DNA of 64,000 nt from Pelomonas sp. V22. Lineage in GTDB: Bacteria > Pseudomonadota > Gammaproteobacteria > Burkholderiales > Burkholderiaceae_C. Below, piece by piece: positions 31,827 to 40,531 of this stretch. The notes beneath the pieces are model-generated. The model made no database searches. It was not told the DNA's origin and saw nothing but the letters and a program-made list of their open reading frames with translations. Both the position numbers and the translations under genes were made by a program. Every line of letters begins with the position of its first letter. Position 1 is the stretch's first letter. The stretch spans positions 248,001 through 312,000 of the forward strand of contig NZ_JAGIXS010000006.1 of the NCBI RefSeq assembly GCF_030014915.1, given 5' to 3'.

Positions 31827-33011
31827 TCATTTCAGCCACGATTCCACCAGGCGCACCCACATGGAGCCGCCGAGCGGGATCAGCTCGTCGTTGAAATCGT
31901 AGCTGGGGTTGTGCAGGGTGCAGGGGCCGAGTCCATGGCCGCCGTGGCGGTGCGTGCCGTCGCCATTGCCAATCAGGAAATAGCAGCCGGGCTTCTCGAG
32001 CAGGAAGTAGCTGAAGTCTTCGGCGCCCATCGTCGGCTCGAACTCCTGCACCTGCTCGGCCCCGACCATCTCGGTCAGCACGCGGCGGGCGAACTCGGTC
32101 TCGGCCGGATGGTTGATCGTGGGCGGGTAGTTGCGGCGGAACTCGAAGTCCACCGAGCACTCGAAGGCCGCCGCCGTGGCCTCGGTCATGGTCTTCATGC
32201 GCTGCTCGATCAGGTCCAGCAGCTCCAGCGTGAAGGTGCGCACCGTGCCCTGCAGCTCGCAGCTCTCCGGCACCACGTTGGTGGCCTCGCCGGCATGGAT
32301 CATCGTCACCGAGATCACGCCCGCGTCCAGCGGCTTCTTGTTGCGGCTGATGATGGTCTGGAAGCCCTGCACCAGTTGGCAGGCCACCGGCACCGGGTCA
32401 ATGCCCAGGTGCGGCATGGCGCCATGGGCACCCTTGCCGCGCAGCGTGATCTTGAATTCGTTGCTGGAGGCAAAGACCGGTCCGCTCTTCAGGGCAAAGG
32501 CGCCGGCCGGCATGCCGGGCCAGTTGTGGGCGCCGAAGATGGCTTCCATGGGGAACAGCTTGAACAGGCCGTCCTTGATCATCTCGCGGGCACCGCCGCC
32601 GCCTTCTTCAGCCGGCTGGAACACCAGGTAGACCGTGCCGTCGAAATTGCGGTGCTGGGCCAGGTGCTTGGCGGCCGCAAGCAGCATGGCCGTGTGGCCA
32701 TCGTGGCCACAGGCGTGCATCTTGCCGGGGAAGGTGCTGGCGTGCGGGAACTTGTTGTGCTCGGTCATCGGCAGGGCGTCGATGTCGGCGCGCAGGCCCA
32801 CCGCGCGGTTCGACGTGCCGTTCTTGATGATGCCGACCACGCCGGTGGTGCCAAGGCCCCGGTGCACCGGGATGCCCCAGGATTCCAGCGTCTTGGCGAT
32901 CAGCTCGGAGGTGCGCTCCTCCTTGAAGCACAGCTCGGGATGGGCATGGATGTCGCGGCGCAGCGCCTGGATTTCCGGGGCGGTGGCGACGATGGAGTCG
33001 ATCAGCTTCAT
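31827..33011 (-). CDS. M20-family amidohydrolase (hippurate/IAA-amino acid hydrolase type)
   Basis: A 394-residue enzyme of the M20D amidohydrolase family. HACGHDGHTAM holds metal ligands, FQPAEEGGGG carries the catalytic Glu pair, and PTMGAEDFSYF near the C-terminus supplies the last ligands. The length is normal and no signal peptide is seen, so it is cytoplasmic. Relatives cleave N-acyl amino acids such as hippurate or indole-acetyl amino acids. The true substrate is unknown. It is divergent from the molybdopterin oxidoreductase gene across 149 bp, and probably co-transcribed with the DUF1415 gene. Confidence 0.9.
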   Translation of the reverse strand: MKLIDSIVATAPEIQALRRDIHAHPELCFKEERTSELIAKTLESWGIPVHRGLGTTGVVGIIKNGTSNRAVGLRADIDALPMTEHNKFPHASTFPGKMHACGHDGHTAMLLAAAKHLAQHRNFDGTVYLVFQPAEEGGGGAREMIKDGLFKLFPMEAIFGAHNWPGMPAGAFALKSGPVFASSNEFKITLRGKGAHGAMPHLGIDPVPVACQLVQGFQTIISRNKKPLDAGVISVTMIHAGEATNVVPESCELQGTVRTFTLELLDLIEQRMKTMTEATAAAFECSVDFEFRRNYPPTINHPAETEFARRVLTEMVGAEQVQEFEPTMGAEDFSYFLLEKPGCYFLIGNGDGTHRHGGHGLGPCTLHNPSYDFNDELIPLGGSMWVRLVESWLK

Positions 33012-33160
33012 TGCGTCCTGCGGGGAGCCGAGGGGAGGGTCAAGTTTAGTTCCGACTCACATCCCGAGGTGATCTGGGTCTGCTCTGAAGTGCAAGCGCC
33101 TGGGTTCCGACTTGGCCCTGACGTCCGGCCTGCTTTCCGCCCTGTGCAATAGTTCGCTCC

Positions 33161-35197
33161 ATGCAAGATTCAGCCGCTGCCATCCGCATCGTCAAGGGCG
33201 CCTGCCCCCATGACTGCCCCGACACCTGTGCCCTGAAGATCACCGTCGAGAACGGCCGGGCCATCAAGGTCCAGGGCGCGGCCGAGCATGCCAGCACCCA
33301 CGGGGCGCTGTGCACCAAGGTTTCGCGCTATCCGGAGCGCACCTACCACCCCGAGCGCATCCTGCGCCCGCTGAAGCGCGTCAGCGGCAAGTCCGAGGCG
33401 CCGCGCTTCGAGCCGGTCAGCTGGGACGAGGCGCTGGACGATATCGCCGCGAGGCTCAAGACCATCGCTGCACGCAACCCCGAAGCCATCCTGCCCTACA
33501 GCTATGCCGGCACCATGGGCCTGATCCAGGGCGAGGGCATGGCCGCACGCTTCTTCAACAAGCTGGGCGCCTCGCAGCTGGAGCGCACCATCTGCGCCTC
33601 GGCCGGCGCCGAAGGCCTGAACCGCACCTACGGCCATCGCCTCGGCATGCACCTGCGCTTCTTCGCCGAGGCGAAATTGATCCTGATCTGGGGCAGCAAC
33701 TCCATCGCCTCCAACCTGCATTTCTGGACCTACGCCAACCAGGCCAAGCGCGCTGGCGCCAAGCTGATCTGCATAGACCCGCGCAAGACGGAGACGGCCG
33801 ACAAATGCCATCAGCACATCGCCCTGCTGCCGGGCACCGACGGTGCCCTGGCCCTCGGCCTGATGCATGAGCTGATCCAGAACGGCTGGTTGGACCCCGC
33901 CTATATCGATGAACACGTCGATGGCTGGGACGAGCTGCGCGAGCGCGCCCTGCAATGGCCGCCCGAGCGCGTGGCCGAGGTTTGCGGCATCACGGCCGAC
34001 GAGGTGCGCGGCCTGGCCCGCGACTACGGCACGACCAGCCCCGCCGCCATCCGTCTGAACTACGGCATGCAGCGCGTGCGCGGCGGCGGCAATGCGGTGC
34101 GCCTGGTGGCCTTGCTGCCCTGCCTGACGGGCGCCTGGCGGACCCGTGCGGGCGGCATGCTGCTCTCGGCCTCGGGCTGGGCGGCCCCCTTCAAGAACAT
34201 CGCTGCGCTGGAGAAGCCCGAGCTGCTGGCCGGCCGCAATCCGCGCACGATCAATATGTCGACCATTGGCGACGAGCTGCTGCGCGAGAGCTCGGCCGAG
34301 TTCGGCCCCCAGGTCGAGGCGCTGATCGTCTACAACAGCAATCCGGTGGCGGTGGCGCCCGAGTCGCCCAAGGTGGTGAAGGGCTTCCAGCGCGAGGACC
34401 TGTTCACCGTGGTGCTGGAGCACTTCATGACCGACACGGCCGACCTGGCCGACTACGTGCTGCCGGCCACCACCCAGCTGGAGCACCTGGATGTGCACAC
34501 CAGCTACGGCCATACCTCGGTGCTGATCAATGAGCCGGCTGTTGCGCCGGTGGGCGAGGCCCGACCCAACACCGAGTTTTTCCGCGAGCTGGCACGCCGC
34601 ATGGGCTTCGACGAGCCTTGTTTTGCGGAGACGGATGAGCAACTGGCTCGCCAGGCCTTCACCTCGGCCATCGACTTCGAGGCCTTGCGCGAGCAGGGCT
34701 GGCAGGACCTGCCACTGCCCGAGGCGCCGTTTGCCGATGGGGGCTTCCGCACCACCAATGGCAAGGCGCAGGCGGCCGGCGCCGATTTCGTGCCCAACTA
34801 CGAGAGCCGCGCTTCCAGCCCCGAACTGGCGGCGCGCTATCCGCTGGCCATGATCTCGCCGCCCGCGCGCAACTTCCTCAACTCGAGCTTCGTCAATGTG
34901 AAGAGCCTGCGTGATATCGAGGGCGAGCCGCTGCTGGAGATGCATGAGTCCGACGCCGCTGCCCGCGGCATCGCCGATGGCAGCATGGTGCGCGCCTTCA
35001 ACCAGCGCGGCAGCTACCTCTGCAAGGCCAGCATCAGCGCCCGGGCCCGGCCTGGCGTGGTCAACGGCCTCGGCGTCTGGTGGCGCAAGCTCGGTGCCGG
35101 TGGCAGCAATGTGAACGAGGTGACGCACCAGGGCCTGACCGACATGGGCCGCGCGCCGAGCTTCTACGACTGCCTGGTCGAGGTGGCGCCGGCGTGA
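33161..35197 (+). CDS. Molybdopterin-dependent oxidoreductase with N-terminal 4Fe-4S cluster
   Basis: A 678-residue protein of the bis-MGD (DMSO reductase/formate dehydrogenase) family. The N-terminal cluster motif is Cys15-Cys19-Cys23-Cys51 (CPHDCPDTC, then GALCTK). Later blocks IWGSNSIASN and PRKTETADKCHQHI belong to the cofactor-binding folds, and the C-terminal dinucleotide-binding domain includes NSSFVNVKSL. There is no Tat signal, so it is cytoplasmic. No electron-transfer or membrane-anchor subunit is adjacent. The substrate is unknown. The stop overlaps the next gene by 4 bp. Confidence 0.88.
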   Translation: MQDSAAAIRIVKGACPHDCPDTCALKITVENGRAIKVQGAAEHASTHGALCTKVSRYPERTYHPERILRPLKRVSGKSEAPRFEPVSWDEALDDIAARLKTIAARNPEAILPYSYAGTMGLIQGEGMAARFFNKLGASQLERTICASAGAEGLNRTYGHRLGMHLRFFAEAKLILIWGSNSIASNLHFWTYANQAKRAGAKLICIDPRKTETADKCHQHIALLPGTDGALALGLMHELIQNGWLDPAYIDEHVDGWDELRERALQWPPERVAEVCGITADEVRGLARDYGTTSPAAIRLNYGMQRVRGGGNAVRLVALLPCLTGAWRTRAGGMLLSASGWAAPFKNIAALEKPELLAGRNPRTINMSTIGDELLRESSAEFGPQVEALIVYNSNPVAVAPESPKVVKGFQREDLFTVVLEHFMTDTADLADYVLPATTQLEHLDVHTSYGHTSVLINEPAVAPVGEARPNTEFFRELARRMGFDEPCFAETDEQLARQAFTSAIDFEALREQGWQDLPLPEAPFADGGFRTTNGKAQAAGADFVPNYESRASSPELAARYPLAMISPPARNFLNSSFVNVKSLRDIEGEPLLEMHESDAAARGIADGSMVRAFNQRGSYLCKASISARARPGVVNGLGVWWRKLGAGGSNVNEVTHQGLTDMGRAPSFYDCLVEVAPA

Positions 35198-36240
35198 GGC
35201 GCTGGCGGTCGCTACTGCTGCTGCTGGCGCTTCCACTGGCCGGTTGCGGCCAGCTCGGCTATCTGAGCCAGTCGCTCGGCGGGCACCTGCGCCTCGTGGG
35301 CGCGGCCAAGCCGGTGGACGAGGTCTTGCAACAGCAAGACCTGACCCCGGTGCTGCGCGAACGCCTGCTGCTGAGTCAGCGCATCCGTGATTTCGCGGTC
35401 AGCGAGCTGAAGCTGCCCGACAACAACAGCTACCGCCGCTATGCCGACCTGCACCGCAAGGCGGCGGTCTGGAACGTTGTGGGCACGCCTGAGCTGTCGC
35501 TGGAGTTGAAGACCTGGTGCTTCCCCATCATGGGCTGCGTCGGCTATCGCGGCTATTTCGCCGAGGCGGATGCCAAGGCGCTCGCCGTTGAATTGAAGGC
35601 CGAGGGCCTGGAGACCATGGTCTACGGTGTGCCGGCCTACTCGACGCTGGGCTGGGGCCGCGTGCTGGGCGGTGACCCGCTGCTCAACACCTTCATCGGA
35701 TATCCGGAAGGCGAGCTGGCGCGCATGGTCTTCCATGAGCTGTCGCACCAGGTGGCCTATGCGAGCGACGACACCGGCTTCAACGAGGCCTATGCCACGG
35801 CCGTGGAGCGGCTCGGCGGCGCGCAGTGGCTGCGCCAGCATGCGAGCCCTGAGGAGCAGGCCCGCGATGCGCTCGGGCAGGTGCAGCGAGCGCAGTTCCG
35901 CAAGCTGGTCGGCGGCTACCGCGACCAGCTGCAGTCGCTGTACGGCGATGCCGGCACCGACAAGCGCGAGCGCAAGGCCGCGATCTACGCCGCACTGCGC
36001 GCCGACTATCAGCTGATGAAGCGTGAGCAGTGGGGCGGCGACGCCCGCTACGACCGCTGGTTTGCCGAGGCCAACAATGCGAGCTTCGCCATCATGTCGG
36101 CCTACGACGAGCTGGTGCCGGCCTTCGAGGCGCTGTTCCATCGCCTGGGCGACGACTGGCCGCGCTTCCATGCCGAGGCGCAGCGGCTGGCGGCCTTGCC
36201 CAAGGCCGAGCGGCGTGCCGCGCTGGCCGCATCACAATAG
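35194..36240 (+). CDS. Zinc peptidase lipoprotein (putative aminopeptidase, PF10023-like)
   Basis: A 348-residue protein starting at GTG 35194, whose GTGA overlaps the oxidoreductase stop. The N-terminus is a lipoprotein signal (LLLLLALPLAGCG). FHELSHQVAY provides the HEXXH zinc motif (His181, His185), followed by FNEAYATAVE with the likely third ligand. The pattern fits the PF10023 putative aminopeptidase family, whose substrates are unknown. Translational coupling to a cytoplasmic molybdoenzyme is unexpected for an exported lipoprotein. Confidence 0.82.
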   Translation: MRRWRSLLLLLALPLAGCGQLGYLSQSLGGHLRLVGAAKPVDEVLQQQDLTPVLRERLLLSQRIRDFAVSELKLPDNNSYRRYADLHRKAAVWNVVGTPELSLELKTWCFPIMGCVGYRGYFAEADAKALAVELKAEGLETMVYGVPAYSTLGWGRVLGGDPLLNTFIGYPEGELARMVFHELSHQVAYASDDTGFNEAYATAVERLGGAQWLRQHASPEEQARDALGQVQRAQFRKLVGGYRDQLQSLYGDAGTDKRERKAAIYAALRADYQLMKREQWGGDARYDRWFAEANNASFAIMSAYDELVPAFEALFHRLGDDWPRFHAEAQRLAALPKAERRAALAASQ

Positions 36241-36262
36241 CCGCCACAAGGAGAGCATTCAG

Positions 36263-36586
36263 ATGGCCGACATCCACATCCACCGCGACCACAGCCTGGG
36301 CCTGGCCAAGGCCCGCGAAATCGCCTGGGCCTGGGCCGAGCAGGTCGAGGCCAAGTTCGACATGGAATGCACGGTACTGGAAGGCAAGACCAGCGACACC
36401 GTCGAGTTCACCCGCTCCGGCGTCAAGGGCGAGCTGACCGTGGCGGCCGACCACTTCGAGCTGACCGCCAAGCTCGGCTTCCTGCTCGGCGCCTTCAAGT
36501 CCACGATCGAGGGCGAGGTTCAGAAGGAGCTGGACAACTTGCTGGCCAGCGCCGACAAGAAGCCTGGCAAGAAAAAACCCGCCTGA
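36263..36586 (+). CDS. Polyhydroxyalkanoic acid system family protein (PHA_gran_rgn)
   Basis: A 107-residue protein matching the PHA granule-region family (PF09650): IHIHRDHSLGLAKAREIAWAWAEQVEAKF, cited here by its ends MADIHIHRDHSLG and WAEQVEAKF, then FTRSGVKGELTV and a Lys-rich tail (KKPGKKKPA). Members are small proteins found in PHA-producing proteobacteria; their exact role is not established. AAGGAG precedes the ATG by nine to ten bases. A strong terminator overlaps the stop codon. Confidence 0.85.
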   Translation: MADIHIHRDHSLGLAKAREIAWAWAEQVEAKFDMECTVLEGKTSDTVEFTRSGVKGELTVAADHFELTAKLGFLLGAFKSTIEGEVQKELDNLLASADKKPGKKKPA

Positions 36587-36596
36587 GCGGGTTTTT
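36573..36596 (+). terminator. Rho-independent terminator overlapping a stop codon
   Basis: AAAAACCCGC-CTGA-GCGGGTTTTT is a perfect 10-bp stem with a 4-base loop and a T run. The loop contains the stop codon of the PHA-system gene. It can also work for the convergent acyl-CoA-binding gene. Confidence 0.9.
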
Positions 36597-36615
36597 CTCG
36601 GGCCGCTCTCGCGGC

Positions 36616-36867
36616 TTACTTCAGTTCTTCGATCAGGTCGACGTACTGCTGCATCGCGTCGTCGGTGCTCGTGCCCTTGAGGCCGTCCCAGGCGTCGAAC
36701 TTGGCGCGGGCCACCATGTCGGTGAAGCCGGGGCGCTTGCCTTCGCAGTCGCCTTCGCTGGCCTGCTTGAAGAGCGCATAGATCTTCAGCAAGGTCATGT
36801 TGTCGGGGCGCTCGGGCAGTTGCTTGGATGCTGCAACAGCGGCGTCGAATTGGTCTTTGAGGCTCAT
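36616..36867 (-). CDS. Acyl-CoA-binding protein
   Basis: An 83-residue protein of the ACBP family (PF00887): LKIYALFKQASEGDCEG and FDAWDGLKGTSTDDAMQQYV match the conserved ligand-binding helices, including the Tyr-Lys and Trp residues. It binds long-chain acyl-CoA in the cytoplasm. AGGAG lies five bases before the ATG. It is divergent from a wax ester synthase/DGAT gene that uses acyl-CoA, which supports a joint role in neutral-lipid or PHA storage. Confidence 0.92.
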   Translation of the reverse strand: MSLKDQFDAAVAASKQLPERPDNMTLLKIYALFKQASEGDCEGKRPGFTDMVARAKFDAWDGLKGTSTDDAMQQYVDLIEELK

Positions 36868-36923
36868 CTCGTCTCCTGCAATACGTGGACTGGTGACAAT
36901 CGGGATGGACGGCAGCGATGTTA

Positions 36924-36939
36924 ACCAGCATCGTCTGGT
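36924..36939. promoter_or_regulatory. Possible operator between ACBP and wax ester synthase genes
   Basis: ACCAG-CATCGT-CTGGT is an inverted repeat with a 6-base centre, lying midway in the 118-bp divergent region. It could bind a dimeric regulator such as a TetR-type lipid regulator (one is encoded at 39783-40439). The link is only positional. Confidence 0.35.
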
Positions 36940-36985
36940 GAAGCGACTCTAGAACCGCAGATCAGATCAGGACAGGAGACAAGCC

Positions 36986-38410
36986 TTGGCCCCAGCGATT
37001 GAACGGATGTCAAAGGTCGACACGGCCTGGCTGCGCATGGACACCGAGTCCAACCTGATGATGATCGTCGGGGTCTGGACCATACGCCCGGCCATCAGCC
37101 TTGCCGCGCTGCGCGATCGCGTGGAGCAAAGGCTGCTGCAGTACGGCCGCTTCCGCCAGAAGGTGGTGGAAGACACGCTGGGCGCGCAGTGGGTCGAAGA
37201 CGACGACTTCGACATCTCGCGCCACGTGATCGAGGAGGTGCTGCTGCCCCTGCGCGGCCAGAGCCAGCAGGAAGCCTTGCGCGAGCGCGTGGGCGAGCTG
37301 GCGGCCCAGCCGCTGGACCCGCGCTATCCGCTCTGGCAGTTCCAGCTGATCAACGATGGCGAGGGCGCCAGCATGCTGATCGCCCGCATCCACCACTGCA
37401 TCGCCGACGGCATCGCCTTGATCTCGGTGATGCTGAGCATCGTCGATGGCGGCAAGGCGCCGCCCAAGCGCCAGCAGCAGCCGCGCGACGACCAGGACTG
37501 GCTGACAGACACGCTCCTGAAGCCGCTGTCCGACATGACGGTCAAGGCCATAGGCCTGGCCGGCGCCGGTGCCGGCAAGTCGATAGAGAAGGTGATCAAT
37601 CCGCCGCATCCGCTCGACAGCTCGGTCGAGATGGCGCGAATGGGCTACCAGGCCATCAGTGACGTGGCCGCCTTCGCCCTGATGCCGGACGACTCGCACA
37701 CCCGCCTCAAGGGCAAGCCCGGCACCAGCAAGCGCGTGGCCTGGGACGAAGGCCTGCCGCTGGACCAGGTCAAGGCCGTGGGCAAGGCGCTGAATGCCTC
37801 GATCAACGACGTGCTGCTGAGCTGCGTGGCCGGTGCCATCGGCGCCTACCTGCGCGACAAGGGCGACAACCCCGATGGCCAGGAAATCCGCGCCATGGTG
37901 CCGGTCAATCTGCGGCCGATGGAGAAGGCTTACCAGCTTGGCAACCGCTTCGGCCTGGTACCGCTGGTGCTGCCGATCGGCATTGCCAACCCGGTGGAGC
38001 GGCTCTACGCGGTGCGTGCGCGAATGCAGGAGCTGAAGGGCAGCTTCCAGCCCATCATGGCCTTCGGCCTTTTGTCGGTGGCGGGCTTGCTGATCAAGCC
38101 CGTGCAGCACGCGATGCTGAACATCTTCGCCAAGAAGGCCACGGCGGTGATGACCAATGTGCCCGGCCCGGCCGAGGCCCTGAAGTTCTGCGGCTCGACG
38201 GTGGAGCGGGTGATGTTCTGGGTGCCGCAGTCGGGTGACATCGGCATGGGCGTCAGCATCCTGACCTATGCCGGCCGCGTGCAGTTTGGCCTGATCACCG
38301 ACAGCCTGCTGTGCCCCGACCCCGAAGCCATCATCGCCAAGTTCGCGCCGGAGTTCGAGAAGCTCACCTGGCTGGCGCTGATGCTGCCTTGGGGTGAAGA
38401 GGCGGCCTGA
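36986..38410 (+). CDS. Wax ester synthase/diacylglycerol acyltransferase (WS/DGAT)
   Basis: A 474-residue enzyme of the bacterial WS/DGAT family. The acyltransferase motif HHxxxDG is IHHCIADGIAL with His136-His137. Conserved later blocks are NDVLLSCVAGAI, VPVNLRP and a NVPGP motif in the C-terminal part. It transfers acyl-CoA to fatty alcohol or diacylglycerol at the membrane surface. The start is a TTG with AGGAG about eight bases upstream; an ATG at 37010 lacks a ribosome binding site. A terminator follows. The neighbouring ACBP may supply substrate. Confidence 0.9.
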   Translation: MAPAIERMSKVDTAWLRMDTESNLMMIVGVWTIRPAISLAALRDRVEQRLLQYGRFRQKVVEDTLGAQWVEDDDFDISRHVIEEVLLPLRGQSQQEALRERVGELAAQPLDPRYPLWQFQLINDGEGASMLIARIHHCIADGIALISVMLSIVDGGKAPPKRQQQPRDDQDWLTDTLLKPLSDMTVKAIGLAGAGAGKSIEKVINPPHPLDSSVEMARMGYQAISDVAAFALMPDDSHTRLKGKPGTSKRVAWDEGLPLDQVKAVGKALNASINDVLLSCVAGAIGAYLRDKGDNPDGQEIRAMVPVNLRPMEKAYQLGNRFGLVPLVLPIGIANPVERLYAVRARMQELKGSFQPIMAFGLLSVAGLLIKPVQHAMLNIFAKKATAVMTNVPGPAEALKFCGSTVERVMFWVPQSGDIGMGVSILTYAGRVQFGLITDSLLCPDPEAIIAKFAPEFEKLTWLALMLPWGEEAA

Positions 38411-38432
38411 CGAAGAGCAGGTGGCTGAAACA

Positions 38433-38460
38433 AAAAAGCCGACCTTGCGGTCGGCTTTTT
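38433..38460. terminator. Bidirectional Rho-independent terminator
   Basis: AAAAAGCCGACC-TTGC-GGTCGGCTTTTT is a 12-bp perfect stem with A and T runs on either side. It lies between the convergent WS/DGAT gene and the small secreted-protein gene at 38478. Confidence 0.92.
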
Positions 38461-38477
38461 CTTGAGCTGAAGTCCGT

Positions 38478-38822
38478 TTACTTGGCGGGCTTGGCTTCAG
38501 CCTTCTTGACCGTGGGGCGGCCGGCGGCGGTCGGGTAGGCGTTCATCACGCGGACCGGATCGGCCTTGTCCAGGTAGGCGGCGTATTGGTTCTCGGTGCA
38601 GGCCAGCATCTTGCCGGGCTGAGCTTCACCCTTGTACTTGCCGCTCGAGTAGACGAACTGGTATTCGTTCGAGGCAGCGGGCGTGCCCTTGCTGTAAGCG
38701 GCGCTGTACTGGGCTGCGCATTCACCCTTCAGGGCGGCGATTTCGGCGCTCGGGGCGGTACCGGCTTGGGCCAGGGACACGGCGCCCACGGCGGCCAGGG
38801 CGATGAACAGATTGCGCTTCAT
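38478..38822 (-). CDS. Small secreted protein of unknown function
   Basis: A 114-residue protein with a clear signal peptide (MKRNLFIALAAVGAVSLAQA). The mature part is Ala, Tyr and Lys-rich with two Cys (GECAAQY and LACTENQY) that could form a disulfide, and it ends in a Lys/Ala tail. I do not recognise a family. AAAGG precedes the ATG by about eight bases. A 167-bp region upstream, to 38989, holds its presumed promoter and no other gene. Confidence 0.65.
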   Translation of the reverse strand: MKRNLFIALAAVGAVSLAQAGTAPSAEIAALKGECAAQYSAAYSKGTPAASNEYQFVYSSGKYKGEAQPGKMLACTENQYAAYLDKADPVRVMNAYPTAAGRPTVKKAEAKPAK

Positions 38823-38989
38823 GGTGAAACCTTTCGCTTGATCAAATCGGGTGTGACTGCGGACGCTGGGCCGGTGCTTTTTGGTGCTGCACGCTGGCCT
38901 TGTGGGAACGAAGCTTAAGCCCGAACGGGGCCCTTTTCCAACCGTGACTGAGGGGGGCAAAGACCCGGGTTTGGTCCGAATTCCGTGAC

Positions 38990-39763
38990 TTATTCCTCGA
39001 GTTCTTCCCTCGCCAGCTCCACATCCAGGCATTCCATGGCGTCCATCGGCTCGCAGGCGGCGGCGTCCGTGTAGAGCGCCTCGGCCTGCTTCATCCGCTT
39101 ATCGCCCTCCAGCATCACCAGGCCGTTCGCTTGTTCGATCATCGCAATCGCGCTGGTCGGATTCAGCTTGCGGGCCTGCTCGAACATCTTGAGGCCGGTG
39201 GCGGTGTCAGCGCCTTGCGTTTTACCGAGCAGCTTGCCAACCTTGTCGATCACCTCGGCATGGAAGGCGCCGAGCGCGATGTGGGCGTCGGCATGCTTGG
39301 GCGCAAGGGCGATGGTCTTCTCGAGCGAGCCCTTGACCTTGCTGCCAAGGCCTTGCGCCAATGCCTTGGCCACGCTGATGCCCTGGCCGTAGCGGCCGAT
39401 GGCGTAGGCCTGCCAGTAGTAGGCGTTGGCGTTCTTGGGTTCCTCGGCCTGCTGGGCCTCGGCGCGCTCGGCCACTTCGAGGAACATCTCCAGCTTCACC
39501 TTCTCCTTCTTCTCGAGGTAGTTGGCGTAGATGGCCTGGGCCTTGTTGGCCACGGTGATGCCGGCACCACCTGCGGCCAGGCCGGCCTCGTAGGCGGCCT
39601 GGAATTCACCGGCATGGAAATGGATCCAGGCCTGAACCACGGCCGCGTCCTTGGGGAAGGGCTCGGCGTCGCCGGCATGCAGGCGGGCCCAGTGCTTCTT
39701 CAGCGTTGCCGCGTCGTACTGGAAGGCATCGTTCTCATAGGGAAAAGCGGTCCACTTGGCCAT
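38990..39763 (-). CDS. TPR-like cytoplasmic protein
   Basis: A 257-residue helical protein starting at the ATG at 39763 with AGGAG eight bases upstream. TPR-like blocks (AWIHFHAGEFQAAYEAGLAAG, ALAPKHADAHIALGAFHAEV, MFEQARKLNPTSAIAMIEQA; each cited in part) span most of the length, and the C-terminus is acidic (ELAREELEE). There is no signal peptide. It lies 19 bp downstream of a TetR gene on the same strand, suggesting one transcript. Function unknown. Confidence 0.75.
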   Translation of the reverse strand: MAKWTAFPYENDAFQYDAATLKKHWARLHAGDAEPFPKDAAVVQAWIHFHAGEFQAAYEAGLAAGGAGITVANKAQAIYANYLEKKEKVKLEMFLEVAERAEAQQAEEPKNANAYYWQAYAIGRYGQGISVAKALAQGLGSKVKGSLEKTIALAPKHADAHIALGAFHAEVIDKVGKLLGKTQGADTATGLKMFEQARKLNPTSAIAMIEQANGLVMLEGDKRMKQAEALYTDAAACEPMDAMECLDVELAREELEE

Positions 39764-39782
39764 GCTCAGCACTCCTTGCTCG

Positions 39783-40439
39783 TCACGATTGTTGATACTT
39801 TCCGGCAAGCGCAAACAGATGCTCGCGTGAAGCGCCTTCCAGATAGGGCAGCAACAGGCTCAGCACATGAAAAGCCCCGCGCATCAGGGCCGCCCCGGCC
39901 TTTTCGGGCTCCAGGGCATGGCGCGGATCCCGAACATACTCGAAGCTGAGCCAGTAGCTCAACAGGACGACCATGGAGGAGGCGACAGGCGCGGCTTCGC
40001 GCGGGTCCATCTTCAGGGCGCCGCCCTGCTGCAGCCCGGCCAGGATCTGGCGCATGGCCTGGCCTTTGTGCTCGAGCACGGCCTGGAAATGCGTCTCCAG
40101 CCGGCGGTTCTTGCTCAGCAGGTCATTCAGGTCGCGGTAGAGGAAGCGCTGCTTCCAGATCAGCTCGAACAGCATGTGGAAGAACAGCCAGGCGTCCTCC
40201 ACATTGCGCACGCCCTCGGCGGCGGCCAGCAGCGTGGCGAGCTCCTGCTCGTAGCGGCCGAACAGCGAGTTGATCAGCTCGTCCTTGGCCGGGTAGTGGT
40301 AGTAGAGATTGCCCGGGCTGATGCCCAGCTCGGCCGAAATCAGCGTGGTCGAGACATTGGGTTCACCGAATCGGTTGAACAGGTCCAGCGTGACTTCGAG
40401 GATGCGCTCCGCCGTGCGGCGCGGCTTTTTTGTGACCAT
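39783..40439 (-). CDS. TetR-family transcriptional regulator
   Basis: A 218-residue protein with an N-terminal TetR helix-turn-helix (AERILEVTLDLFNRFGEPNV, then LGISPGNLYYHYPAKDELI) and a helical effector domain. The NLYYHYPAKDEL recognition helix is typical of TetR regulators of lipid metabolism in this class. Lipid genes lie close by (36.2-38.4 kb), so control of storage lipids is a reasonable guess. It is divergent from the ABC transporter genes ahead of bolA. Confidence 0.85.
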   Translation of the reverse strand: MVTKKPRRTAERILEVTLDLFNRFGEPNVSTTLISAELGISPGNLYYHYPAKDELINSLFGRYEQELATLLAAAEGVRNVEDAWLFFHMLFELIWKQRFLYRDLNDLLSKNRRLETHFQAVLEHKGQAMRQILAGLQQGGALKMDPREAAPVASSMVVLLSYWLSFEYVRDPRHALEPEKAGAALMRGAFHVLSLLLPYLEGASREHLFALAGKYQQS

Positions 40440-40531
40440 GGGCTAGAACTCCTGGGCCGATTCTGGCATCAGGGAGGCAAGGAATGGCCCCAGCCAGCGC
40501 AATTGGAGCCAGCTTCCTACAATCGCCGCCC

